From Harmothoe impar (taxonomy: Eukaryota > Annelida > Polychaeta > Phyllodocida > Polynoidae): a DNA stretch of 64,000 nucleotides. The position numbers and the translations under genes are program-made. The notes beneath the pieces are model-generated. The model saw only the letters and a list, made by a program, of their open reading frames with translations. It was not told the origin of the DNA and made no database searches. Below, in pieces: positions 28,026-36,466 of this stretch; position 1 is the stretch's first letter; each line of letters starts with the position of its first letter. The DNA is taken from positions 41,256,488 through 41,320,487 of the forward strand of contig OX381721.1 in NCBI GenBank assembly GCA_947462335.1, given 5' to 3'.

Positions 28026-28157
28026 AAATGTCACATCTGTGAAGAAAATGCCACGTTTGTGACAAAAATGTCACATCCACGACAAAAGTGTCACATCCGC
28101 GACAAAAGTGTCACATCTGCGACAAAAGTGTCACATCTACAACAAAAGTGTCACATC
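28026..28157 (+). repeat. 19-20-bp satellite, left block
   Basis: Six to seven units of the type TGTCACATCYGCGACAAAAG in head-to-tail order. The block is cut at 28157 by the palindromic element and resumes in the same orientation at 36461, which shows that the element was inserted into the array. Confidence 0.9.
28152..28157. repeat. Target-site duplication, left copy (CACATC)
   Basis: The same six bases follow the other end of the palindrome at 36461-36466. Because the satellite unit itself contains CACATC, part of the match could be due to the host repeat. Confidence 0.65.
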
Positions 28158-28220
28158 AGTAGTATAGTATGTATCGGAACGGGACTATAGTTAACTACTG
28201 TTTATTACTCAATCGACCTG

Positions 28221-28545
28221 CAGCCAATCAGAGGCCTCCATTTGGTCACGTGACCCGTTGCCATGGTAACGTGACCTACTTAGGGCTCTCAGCCAATCAG
28301 AAGCCAGCATTCTGGGTGACCTACTGACCTACTTAGAAGCTCTCAGCCAATCAGAGGCCGGCATTCTGGTAACCATGGTAACGTGACCTACTTACGTCAC
28401 GTGACCTACTTAGGCTCAGCCAATCAGAAGCCGGCATTCTGGTAACTAGGGTAACGTGACCTACTTAGGGTTTGTTTGTAAACAACACCACGTGGCTCTC
28501 TTGTTTGTAAACAACACCACGTGACACGTGACTGTTTGTAAACAA
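28221..28545 (+). promoter_or_regulatory. Subterminal array of CCAAT, CACGTG and forkhead-like sites (left)
   Basis: Four tandem, imperfect copies of a roughly 60-bp unit each begin with CAGCCAATCAGA, a very good NF-Y (CCAAT) site, at 28221, 28290, 28344 and 28417. They also contain GTAACGTGACCTACTTAG and several CACGTG E-boxes. Inward follow three copies of TGTTTGTAAACAA at 28473, 28502 and 28533, forkhead-like, alternating with CCACGTG. This density of animal-type factor sites at a transposon end suggests an enhancer or promoter; binding is inferred. Confidence 0.55.
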
Positions 28546-28564
28546 ACAATTCGACTTAGTCTGA

Positions 28565-30110
28565 CATTTTCAGCTGTCGCATGCTGACCTGCTGCTATCA
28601 TAAGAGAAACAAAAGCCCTAATCACGCTTTTCAGCTGGATCCTTCCACCCACCAGACATGGATCCAGATGGGAGGGTGGTTTAAAATTAATCCGTGTACC
28701 GACTGTCATACAATAGTGTAATTAGTTGAACACGTGTTACCTGTATAAAGGATTAGCAGGTCATGGGCTTAGAGTGTGTATAGAAAAACAACTACAGGTA
28801 GCGTGAACAAAGCGACCCCCTCCCTTTCTGTCACTCTGTCTGTGACTAGAGGGCGCGCGTGTGGTAAGCGGCTTAAATCTAAAGAAAAAAAATCACCCTC
28901 TCCTGTCGTCAGCAGTCAGCTGGCCGGCGGCTGGAAAATGCGATTAGAGGGATGATGAGCGCGGTTTTTTATATTCAATATATTAGAAGTGTGCTTTGTT
29001 GCTTATATAGTTCATTATGCGTTTAAAATGTTCGCGAGTATCGTAGAAATGTAGAAAAATCCTATTGTGGCGCCATCTGACGAAAAGAGCGGAGAACTAT
29101 ACTAGGGTATGGCGAGCTAGACTAGAGCATGTAATCACCAGGCGGCAGAGTGGTCAAAAGACAATCTCGTAGTAGTAGGTCTACTTGGATCTTGAGTAGC
29201 CACCCTTGTGGTTGCAATTACCTAGACTAGTTGACCCTGCCAGCCTGGTCAAGTGAAATTAGTAAGGAGACCGCACATTAACGCGCTCCACAGTCTTTAG
29301 ACAGTTAAGACTATAGTACCGTAGATTCTACTGTGTACTCACACTAACTATTTACAGTGCTACATATTCATACCCGTGTTCTAAGTGTTTTTTTTAGAAA
29401 AAAGCGATCTACTCACCCATTTTTTTTTAGACAAACTCCTATTAGCAGGTAACCCCTGTATAAACCATACTGCAAAGATCTGCTACTTCGAGCGTCTGCC
29501 TCGTGACTGATAGTGTACAACAAGACGAAGTGGGCAGAGGTGAAGTACTGTTCCAAGAAAAATTGAGGCTCTTTATATAGCTGAGAGAGCGGCTAATCCG
29601 GATGTTCTAAGCTTGTTTTCACCTAGAGCCCCACCCTCTTCCAGAGAGGAATCAAATTGCTTTTCACCTGGACCCTTCCACCCCTCATCCATCAGCATGA
29701 AAAGAGGGATAACAAGTGTAACGTGCGCTACATGTATATGGGATTATAGCTGGTGAAGAGATAAAGCCAGGTCAACTGTGTATACAAAGACTACAGGAGG
29801 TGATTAACGACAGGTGTGACGCGCCAGCCCGTGGACGGATTATCTTCTAAGCTGACGCTTATTCAACTAGCAAGCTGCCGTCCGCTCCACTCACCACGGC
29901 AAGAGGAGGTGCTTTTGTTTTACACTTAAGTCGCTTACCACATGTACTCGTCTCTACCTCACAGACAGACACCCTCTCGCTTGCTTCACGACCCCTGTAG
30001 CTTTTTTTGTATACACACTCTAATCTCATAACCCCCTGATCCGTTATACAGGTAACGGGTATTCTCTTTTAAATAGCTGCCAGTCAGCCTGCGGCAGCTG
30101 AAAACGACGG
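28565..30110. repeat. Diverged inverted and direct modules inside the left arm
   Basis: Sequence from 28568 onward (TTTTCAGCTG...GCTGAC, GTTACCTGTATA, TTAGAGTGTGTATA, GTGGTAAGCG-CTTAA) reappears, diverged, in reverse complement at about 30107 back to 29870. A further direct-orientation relative lies near 29640-29800 (GCTTTTCACCTGGACCCTTCC against GCTTTTCAGCTGGATCCTTCC). The arm is thus itself built from duplicated modules. The same holds in mirror image in the right arm. Confidence 0.6.
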
Positions 30111-30480
30111 TAAGTAGCTTAGCTCTAGAAGCAAGAAGGCGTATATAAGGAGGCTGACACGTGTATAGGCGCTTTATAAGTCGGCAGGGGGTAAATACTA
30201 GTGAAAAAGGAAGGCAGGTGTGCAGGTAGCTTTCTAACAGACACGTGTGTGCACTAAGCTGCTTAAGTCTAAACCCACCTGCAGTAGTCAGGTAGCATGT
30301 GAAAACTTACTTAACAGATCTCTTAATTGAGTAGAGACTCTGTACTGAGAGAGTCTTTTCAGCCGTTTAAGAGGATTATCTAGGACAGGGTACATAAGGA
30401 GTGAAACGACGCTCTCACCCATCACACTTTCTCGACCCGCCCTTCATCATCGTAGCATCGTCCACTCTACGCTCGCTCAG
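30109..30480 (+). other. Possible 5' UTR intron of the 288-codon gene
   Basis: GACG|GTAAGTAG near 30110 is a strong donor and CTCGCTCAG at 30472-30480 a good acceptor, immediately before the start codon region. A TATA-type sequence (TATATAAGG) lies at 30143-30151. No upstream start codon joins in frame, so the intron would lie in the leader. This is inferred from signals alone. Confidence 0.3.
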
Positions 30481-30486
30481 AATGTT

Positions 30487-31353
30487 ATGATGGTTAGTTC
30501 TGCTATTTTCAGCTACTTTTCTTATCGAAGTGTTGACGCTACAGAGCATCGAAACTCTCTCCAAATGAGTCCAAGAAAGAAAAAGCAACTTCCACTTGAA
30601 GCAGGAAGAGAAACAGTGCCCTATGATGCATGTGAGGTAAAGAAACATTGGAAGGACGTCACCAAGGAGCAATGGATAGAAGCATGCTTCAACTTCATCG
30701 GAACGGAAGTAGTTTCATTTGGACAGAGGGAGAAGATTTTGTTGGAGCTATTTTTCTTAGCTCCGTATACTTGGCCTGACTGTGGTGAAATTCCTTCAGG
30801 TATTTGTTCAGTCTTCGCCATAGAAGTTATCAGGTCTTTGAAGGAGCTTCGATATATGCAAGGCACTCACGAGGAGATTGTTCAGAAAATGACGGAATTC
30901 GAAACAGGAGAAGACACAATATGGTGCGAGGAGACGACATATACGGACGATGATCTGGAGTACATCATTTGTAGCCCGTTGGAACATTATGTTAAAGACT
31001 TTGCGGACATGCTAGACAGCACTGAGATGAACCCGAAAGAGAGATCCCTTACTGCACAGAAAGAGGCCAAAGCTGTGTTGGAAAAGCACAAGTTTGGTCA
31101 AGGATTCACTCTTCAAAGCAGCTGTGTGAGTGTGATAAAAGGCCTTGTGTTGAAACATCCAGACATGAAGTTTTCGCGTGCTGTCGACACACTTCCTTTG
31201 CCTGAACTGATGATGAACATGATCGATCCCATCGTACCAACATGTTTCGACTCTGCCAATTGTCCCATGTATAAAATGGTTTCAAGTTTTGCCCGTGGCC
31301 GATGGCTAAACGATCCACTGAAGTCAGAAAACCTCCTTGATTTAATCAACTGA
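30487..31353 (+). CDS. 288-residue cargo protein of the palindrome, left copy
   Basis: An intact frame from ATG at 30487 (an ATG ATG pair) to TGA. The protein starts MMVSSAIFSYFSYRSVDATE, followed by a short basic patch (SPRKKKQL, about residues 28-35). It then becomes predominantly helical-looking and Leu/Glu/Lys-rich, with a Trp/Pro segment (LAPYTWPDCGEIPSG, residues 92-106), an acidic patch (TTYTDDDLEY, residues 150-159) and a helix-rich end. There is no signal peptide or membrane span, and no polymerase, integrase or nuclease motif. I do not recognise it with confidence; its general layout faintly recalls DUF4464/CABCOCO1-type ciliary proteins, an untested idea from memory. Its translation is identical to the copy in the right arm, which argues for recent duplication, gene conversion or selection. 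No close poly(A) signal follows; AATAAA at 32421 in the central spacer is the first seen. Confidence 0.8.
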   Translation: MMVSSAIFSYFSYRSVDATEHRNSLQMSPRKKKQLPLEAGRETVPYDACEVKKHWKDVTKEQWIEACFNFIGTEVVSFGQREKILLELFFLAPYTWPDCGEIPSGICSVFAIEVIRSLKELRYMQGTHEEIVQKMTEFETGEDTIWCEETTYTDDDLEYIICSPLEHYVKDFADMLDSTEMNPKERSLTAQKEAKAVLEKHKFGQGFTLQSSCVSVIKGLVLKHPDMKFSRAVDTLPLPELMMNMIDPIVPTCFDSANCPMYKMVSSFARGRWLNDPLKSENLLDLIN

Positions 31354-31412
31354 CTAAATGTATTTTCTCATACTAGTATTAGTAGCATTAGTAATAGCAG
31401 CTACTCAGTCTC

Positions 31413-31716
31413 GTGCAGCACAAGCAGCAGCATCTGTCAGCAGCATCCGTGACATCGTCAGCAGCAGCAGCAGCTGCACGAGCAGCACAAGCAGCAGCAT
31501 CTGTCAACAGCATCCGTGACATCGCCAGCAACTGCAGCAGCTGCACGAGCAGCAGCAGCAGCAGCAGCTGTCAGCAGCTGCAGCAGCTGCACGAGCAGCA
31601 CAAGCAGCAGCACCAACAGCAGCAGCAACAGCAAATCAGCAGCAGCAGCAGCAGCAGCAGCACAAGCAGCAGCACCAACAGCAGCAGCAACAGCAAATCA
31701 GCAGCAGCAGCAGCGG
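31413..31716 (+). repeat. CAG-type trinucleotide tract, left copy
   Basis: Imperfect CAG/CAA/CAC repeats with higher-order structure: about 70-bp blocks containing GCATCYGTGACATCG, then two roughly 57-bp blocks (ACAAGCAGCAGCACCAACAG...). It begins about 60 bases past the stop of the 288-codon gene. All three frames are open because of the repeat, so the Ser-, Ala- and Gln-rich frames here are not taken as genes. Confidence 0.9.
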
Positions 31717-32283
31717 CGGTGTGGACCACTAAATTCGAGATGGCGACATGTCTGTTTCTTAGAATCGACATTCGACATGAGGCCTAGTGACATTTGACAT
31801 GAAGCTTGAAAAACATAGTGACAGGTGACATGAGCAATTCTTAAAATCGACATGAGATATGAGCATAATTAAGCGACATCGACATGTGCCATGGCTATTT
31901 TTTTTTAAGACAAACGCCATAGACTCCTCATTCAAACCCCCACTAGTAGTGCTCTATAAGCGCAAGCTTTGCCTTAAGAGAGCTGTGGCTGTGAACCCTC
32001 TCCTCCCCCCGTACACACAGGTAAATATCAGAGTCAGCCAATGTCGCCAATACTACTCTCATACAAGGGTCAGGCACTGCTGGACTATAATAGATGGGTC
32101 AAGGACCATTCTACTGAGGGTCAGGCTAGGCTGGACATTCAATAACAGGCTGGACTTTGGCAAACTTGCTTGAAAGTCTGGCCAGCAAGAGTCCGTTGAA
32201 GGACTATACAGTCAAAAGGCTGCTGTTACAGTCAAGATACTCATATTTCAAGCCCAGAAAACTGTAATTAGCTTTCCAAGTTG

Positions 32284-32289
32284 TTTATT
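32284..32289 (-). terminator. Poly(A) signal, minus strand, in the central spacer
   Basis: TTTATT on the plus strand is AATAAA on the minus strand. It is the first such signal beyond the right-arm gene copy. With 32421-32426 it would make the two transcripts overlap tail to tail by about 140 bases. Confidence 0.35.
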
Positions 32290-32420
32290 TAACAATATCC
32301 TGGCCTAGCAAGAAGCTGTCAGATGACATCTAAGAAAAATGGGGCTGTTAATTGATCAAGAGAGCTACATTGTTACAGAGTCCTATTCCTCTTTTGAGGT
32401 GGGACCAAATTTGAAAAAAG

Positions 32421-32426
32421 AATAAA
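32421..32426 (+). terminator. Poly(A) signal, plus strand, in the central spacer
   Basis: AATAAA followed by an A-rich stretch, about 1.07 kb after the stop of the left gene copy. Use is inferred. Confidence 0.35.
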
Positions 32427-32530
32427 CTCAAAAAAAAAGCCTTAAGATTGAAACAGTTGTAGATGACAAATTTTATGAGGAAGTCGTATTAATTAGTTTA
32501 CAAATAGCCGCTACGAGCAGCACAAGCAGC

Positions 32531-32550
32531 AGCTGACACTAGTGTCAGCT
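32531..32550. repeat. 20-bp perfect palindrome near the spacer/right-arm border
   Basis: AGCTGACACTAGTGTCAGCT is its own reverse complement. It sits about 15 bp before the right arm and may mark the joint where the fold-back structure was formed. Confidence 0.8.
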
Positions 32551-32893
32551 GCAGCAGCTGCACGAGCGACATTGGCTGACTCTGATATTTACCTGTGTGT
32601 ACGGGGGGAGGAGAGGGTTCACAGCCACAGCTCTCTTAAGGCAAAGCTTGCGCTTATAGAGCACTACTAGTGGGGGTTTGAATGAGGAGTCTATGGCGTT
32701 TGTCTTAAAAAAAAATAGCCATGGCACATGTCGATGTCGCTTAATTATGCTCATATCTCATGTCGATTTTAAGAATTGCTCATGTCACCTGTCACTATGT
32801 TTTTCAAGCTTCATGTCAAATGTCACTAGGCCTCATGTCGAATGTCGATTCTAAGAAACAGACATGTCGCCATCTCGAATTTAGTGGTCCACA

Positions 32894-33206
32894 CCGCCGC
32901 TGCTGCTGCTGCTGCTGCTGCTGATTTGCTGTTGCTGCTGCTGTTGGTGCTGCTGCTTGTGCTGCTGCTGCTGCTGCTGCTGATTTGCTGTTGCTGCTGC
33001 TGTTGGTGCTGCTGCTTGTGCTGCTCGTGCAGCTGCTGCAGCTGCTGACAGCTGCTGCTGCTGCTGCTGCTCGTGCAGCTGCTGCAGTTGCTGGCGATGT
33101 CACGGATGCTGTTGACAGATGCTGCTGCTTGTGCTGCTCGTGCAGCTGCTGCTGCTGCTGACGATGTCACGGATGCTGCTGACAGATGCTGCTGCTTGTG
33201 CTGCAC
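32894..33206 (-). repeat. CAG/CTG trinucleotide tract, right copy
   Basis: The mirror copy of 31413-31716, written as CTG on the plus strand. It is about 6 bp different in length, with the CAG runs redistributed between the blocks. That is typical slippage since the arms became separate copies. Confidence 0.9.
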
Positions 33207-33265
33207 GAGACTGAGTAGCTGCTATTACTAATGCTACTAATACTAGTATGAGAAAATACATTTAG

Positions 33266-34132
33266 TCAGTTGATTAAATCAAGGAGGTTTTCTGACTTCA
33301 GTGGATCGTTTAGCCATCGGCCACGGGCAAAACTTGAAACCATTTTATACATGGGACAATTGGCAGAGTCGAAACATGTTGGTACGATGGGATCGATCAT
33401 GTTCATCATCAGTTCAGGCAAAGGAAGTGTGTCGACAGCACGCGAAAACTTCATGTCTGGATGTTTCAACACAAGGCCTTTTATCACACTCACACAGCTG
33501 CTTTGAAGAGTGAATCCTTGACCAAACTTGTGCTTTTCCAACACAGCTTTGGCCTCTTTCTGTGCAGTAAGGGATCTCTCTTTCGGGTTCATCTCAGTGC
33601 TGTCTAGCATGTCCGCAAAGTCTTTAACATAATGTTCCAACGGGCTACAAATGATGTACTCCAGATCATCGTCCGTATATGTCGTCTCCTCGCACCATAT
33701 TGTGTCTTCTCCTGTTTCGAATTCCGTCATTTTCTGAACAATCTCCTCGTGAGTGCCTTGCATATATCGAAGCTCCTTCAAAGACCTGATAACTTCTATG
33801 GCGAAGACTGAACAAATACCTGAAGGAATTTCACCACAGTCAGGCCAAGTATACGGAGCTAAGAAAAATAGCTCCAACAAAATCTTCTCCCTCTGTCCAA
33901 ATGAAACTACTTCCGTTCCGATGAAGTTGAAGCATGCTTCTATCCATTGCTCCTTGGTGACGTCCTTCCAATGTTTCTTTACCTCACATGCATCATAGGG
34001 CACTGTTTCTCTTCCTGCTTCAAGTGGAAGTTGCTTTTTCTTTCTTGGACTCATTTGGAGAGAGTTTCGATGCTCTGTAGCGTCAACACTTCGATAAGAA
34101 AAGTAGCTGAAAATAGCAGAACTAACCATCAT
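33266..34132 (-). CDS. 288-residue cargo protein of the palindrome, right copy
   Basis: This copy runs inward on the minus strand and gives exactly the same 288-residue translation as the left copy, from the ATG ATG start to the end LLDLIN. The leader features (TATA-type sequence, possible leader intron) are mirrored. The two genes converge on the central spacer, so long read-through transcripts of either would be complementary over the whole arm. Function is not recognised: there is a basic patch near the N-terminus, then helix-rich sequence with an acidic patch, without membrane or enzyme motifs that I can name. Identity between the copies over 867 bases shows that neither is decaying. Confidence 0.8.
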   Translation of the reverse strand: MMVSSAIFSYFSYRSVDATEHRNSLQMSPRKKKQLPLEAGRETVPYDACEVKKHWKDVTKEQWIEACFNFIGTEVVSFGQREKILLELFFLAPYTWPDCGEIPSGICSVFAIEVIRSLKELRYMQGTHEEIVQKMTEFETGEDTIWCEETTYTDDDLEYIICSPLEHYVKDFADMLDSTEMNPKERSLTAQKEAKAVLEKHKFGQGFTLQSSCVSVIKGLVLKHPDMKFSRAVDTLPLPELMMNMIDPIVPTCFDSANCPMYKMVSSFARGRWLNDPLKSENLLDLIN

Positions 34133-36072
34133 AACATTCTGAGCGAGCGTAGAGTGGACGATGCTACGATGATGAAGGGCGGGTCGAGAAAGTGTGATGG
34201 GTGAGAGCGTCGTTTCACTCCTTATGTACCCTGTCCTAGATAATCCTCTTAAACGGCTGAAAAGACTCTCTCAGTACAGAGTCTCTACTCAATTAAGAGA
34301 TCTGTTAAGTAAGTTTTCACATGCTACCTGACTACTGCAGGTGGGTTTAGACTTAAGCAGCTTAGTGCACACACGTGTCTGTTAGAAAGCTACCTGCACA
34401 CCTGCCTTCCTTTTTCACTAGTATTTACCCCCTGCCGACTTATAAAGCGCCTATACACGTGTCAGCCTCCTTATATACGCCTTCTTGCTTCTAGAGCTAA
34501 GCTACTTACCGTCGTTTTCAGCTGCCGCAGGCTGACTGGCAGCTATTTAAAAGAGAATACCCGTTACCTGTATAACGGATCAGGGGGTTATGAGATTAGA
34601 GTGTGTATACAAAAAAAGCTACAGGGGTCGTGAAGCAAGCGAGAGGGTGTCTGTCTGTGAGGTAGAGACGAGTACATGTGGTAAGCGACTTAAGTGTAAA
34701 ACAAAAGCACCTCCTCTTGCCGTGGTGAGTGGAGCGGACGGCAGCTTGCTAGTTGAATAAGCGTCAGCTTAGAAGATAATCCGTCCACGGGCTGGCGCGT
34801 CACACCTGTCGTTAATCACCTCCTGTAGTCTTTGTATACACAGTTGACCTGGCTTTATCTCTTCACCAGCTATAATCCCATATACATGTAGCGCACGTTA
34901 CACTTGTTATCCCTCTTTTCATGCTGATGGATGAGGGGTGGAAGGGTCCAGGTGAAAAGCAATTTGATTCCTCTCTGGAAGAGGGTGGGGCTCTAGGTGA
35001 AAACAAGCTTAGAACATCCGGATTAGCCGCTCTCTCAGCTATATAAAGAGCCTCAATTTTTCTTGGAACAGTACTTCACCTCTGCCCACTTCGTCTTGTT
35101 GTACACTATCAGTCACGAGGCAGACGCTCGAAGTAGCAGATCTTTGCAGTATGGTTTATACAGGGGTTACCTGCTAATAGGAGTTTGTCTAAAAGAAATG
35201 GGTGAGTAGATCGCTTTTTTCTAAAAAAAACACTTAGAACACGGGTATGAATATGTAGCACTGTAAATAGTTAGTGTGAGTACACAGTAGAATCTACGGT
35301 ACTATAGTCTTAACTGTCTAAAGACTGTGGAGCGCGTTAATGTGCGGTCTCCTTACTAATTTCACTTGACCAGGCTGGCAGGGTCAACTAGTCTAGGTAA
35401 TTGCAACCACAAGGGTGGCTACTCAAGATCCAAGTAGACCTACTACTACGAGATTGTCTTTTGACCACTCTGCCGCCTGGTGATTACATGCTCTAGTCTA
35501 GCTCGCCATACCCTAGTATAGTTCTCCGCTCTTTTCGTCAGATGGCGCCACAATAGGATTTTTCTACATTTCTACGATACTCGCGAACATTTTAAACGCA
35601 TAATGAACTATATAAGCAACAAAGCACACTTCTAATATATTGAATATAAAAAACCGCGCTCATCATCCCTCTAATCGCATTTTCCAGCCGCCGGCCAGCT
35701 GACTGCTGACGACAGGAGAGGGTGATTTTTTTTCTTTAGATTTAAGCCGCTTACCACACGCGCGCCCTCTAGTCACAGACAGAGTGACAGAAAGGGAGGG
35801 GGTCGCTTTGTTCACGCTACCTGTAGTTGTTTTTCTATACACACTCTAAGCCCATGACCTGCTAATCCTTTATACAGGTAACACGTGTTCAACTAATTAC
35901 ACTATTGTATGACAGTCGGTACACGGATTAATTTTAAACCACCCTCCCATCTGGATCCATGTCTGGTGGGTGGAAGGATCCAGCTCAAAAGCGTGATTAG
36001 GGCTTTTGTTTCTCTTATGATAGCAGCAGGTCAGCATGCTACAGCTGAAAATGTCAGACTAAGTCGAATTGT

Positions 36073-36397
36073 TTGTTTACAAACAGTCACGTGTCACGTG
36101 GTGTTGTTTACAAACAAGAGAGCCACGTGGTGTTGTTTACAAACAAACCCTAAGTAGGTCACGTTACCCTAGTTACCAGAATGCCGGCTTCTGATTGGCT
36201 GAGCCTAAGTAGGTCACGTGACGTAAGTAGGTCACGTTACCATGGTTACCAGAATGCCGGCCTCTGATTGGCTGAGAGCTTCTAAGTAGGTCAGTAGGTC
36301 ACCCAGAATGCTGGCTTCTGATTGGCTGAGAGCCCTAAGTAGGTCACGTTACCATGGCAACGGGTCACGTGACCAAATGGAGGCCTCTGATTGGCTG
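36073..36397 (-). promoter_or_regulatory. Subterminal array of CCAAT, CACGTG and forkhead-like sites (right)
   Basis: The mirror copy of 28221-28545, with ATTGGCT (reverse CCAAT) at four places, CACGTG boxes and TTGTTTACAAACA repeats. It points inward toward the right gene copy. Confidence 0.55.
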
Positions 36398-36460
36398 CAG
36401 GTCGATTGAGTAATAAACAGTAGTTAACTATAGTCCCGTTCCGATACATACAATACTACT

Positions 36461-36466
36461 CACATC
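36461..36466. repeat. Target-site duplication, right copy (CACATC)
   Basis: It matches 28152-28157. The satellite continues in the same orientation as on the left side for about 35 bp. Confidence 0.65.

Larger units (their letters stand above)
28158..32047 (+). repeat. Left arm of the palindrome
   Basis: This 3890-bp arm is the inverted copy of 32566-36460. It contains, from the outside in: the terminus, a CCAAT/E-box array (28221-28545), diverged internal modules (28565-30300), the 288-codon gene (30487-31353) and a CAG-type tract (31413-31716). It ends in GTCAGCCAATGTCGC. Confidence 0.95.
32048..32565. other. Unique central spacer of the palindrome
   Basis: 518 bp with no counterpart in either arm. 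It starts with CAATACTACT, the same ten bases that form the right terminus of the element (36451-36460). It contains a poly(A) signal for each direction (32421-32426 plus, 32284-32289 minus) and a small perfect palindrome, AGCTGACACTAGTGTCAGCT (32531-32550), beside a short CAG-like patch. No coding frame of note. Confidence 0.75.
28158..36460. mobile_element. Giant palindromic, Polinton/Maverick-like non-autonomous element
   Basis: The 8303-bp element consists of two near-identical 3.9-kb arms in inverted orientation around a 518-bp unique centre. The ends are AGTAGTAT...ATACTACT, flanked by a 6-bp direct repeat CACATC. An AG...CT boundary with a 6-bp duplication is the known signature of Polinton/Maverick integration. 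No protein-primed DNA polymerase, retroviral-type integrase, packaging ATPase, protease or capsid gene is visible, so it cannot be autonomous. Each arm carries a regulatory-site array, internal diverged repeats, one intact 288-codon gene and a CAG/CTG tract. Arm differences are few: 28166 A versus T, 28578 C versus A, one T-run length change near 29422, and about 6 bp in the CAG tract. Class assignment rests on ends and duplication only; the palindrome itself is plain. Confidence 0.7.
32566..36460 (-). repeat. Right arm of the palindrome
   Basis: This 3895-bp arm is the reverse complement of 28158-32047. It differs by only a few base changes and by repeat-length differences in the CAG tract and a T run. 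Confidence 0.95.

Noticed and set aside
31413..31787. Ser/Ala/Gln-rich proteins of 93-126 residues in the CAG tracts
   Set aside because: All frames are open because of the trinucleotide repeat, lengths differ between arms, and the start codons are non-ATG or inside the repeat.
28158..36460. Palindrome as a sequencing or assembly artefact (read folding)
   Set aside because: The satellite continues in the same orientation across both element borders, the arms differ at several bases and in repeat length, and the centre is unique. A folded read would also invert the flank.
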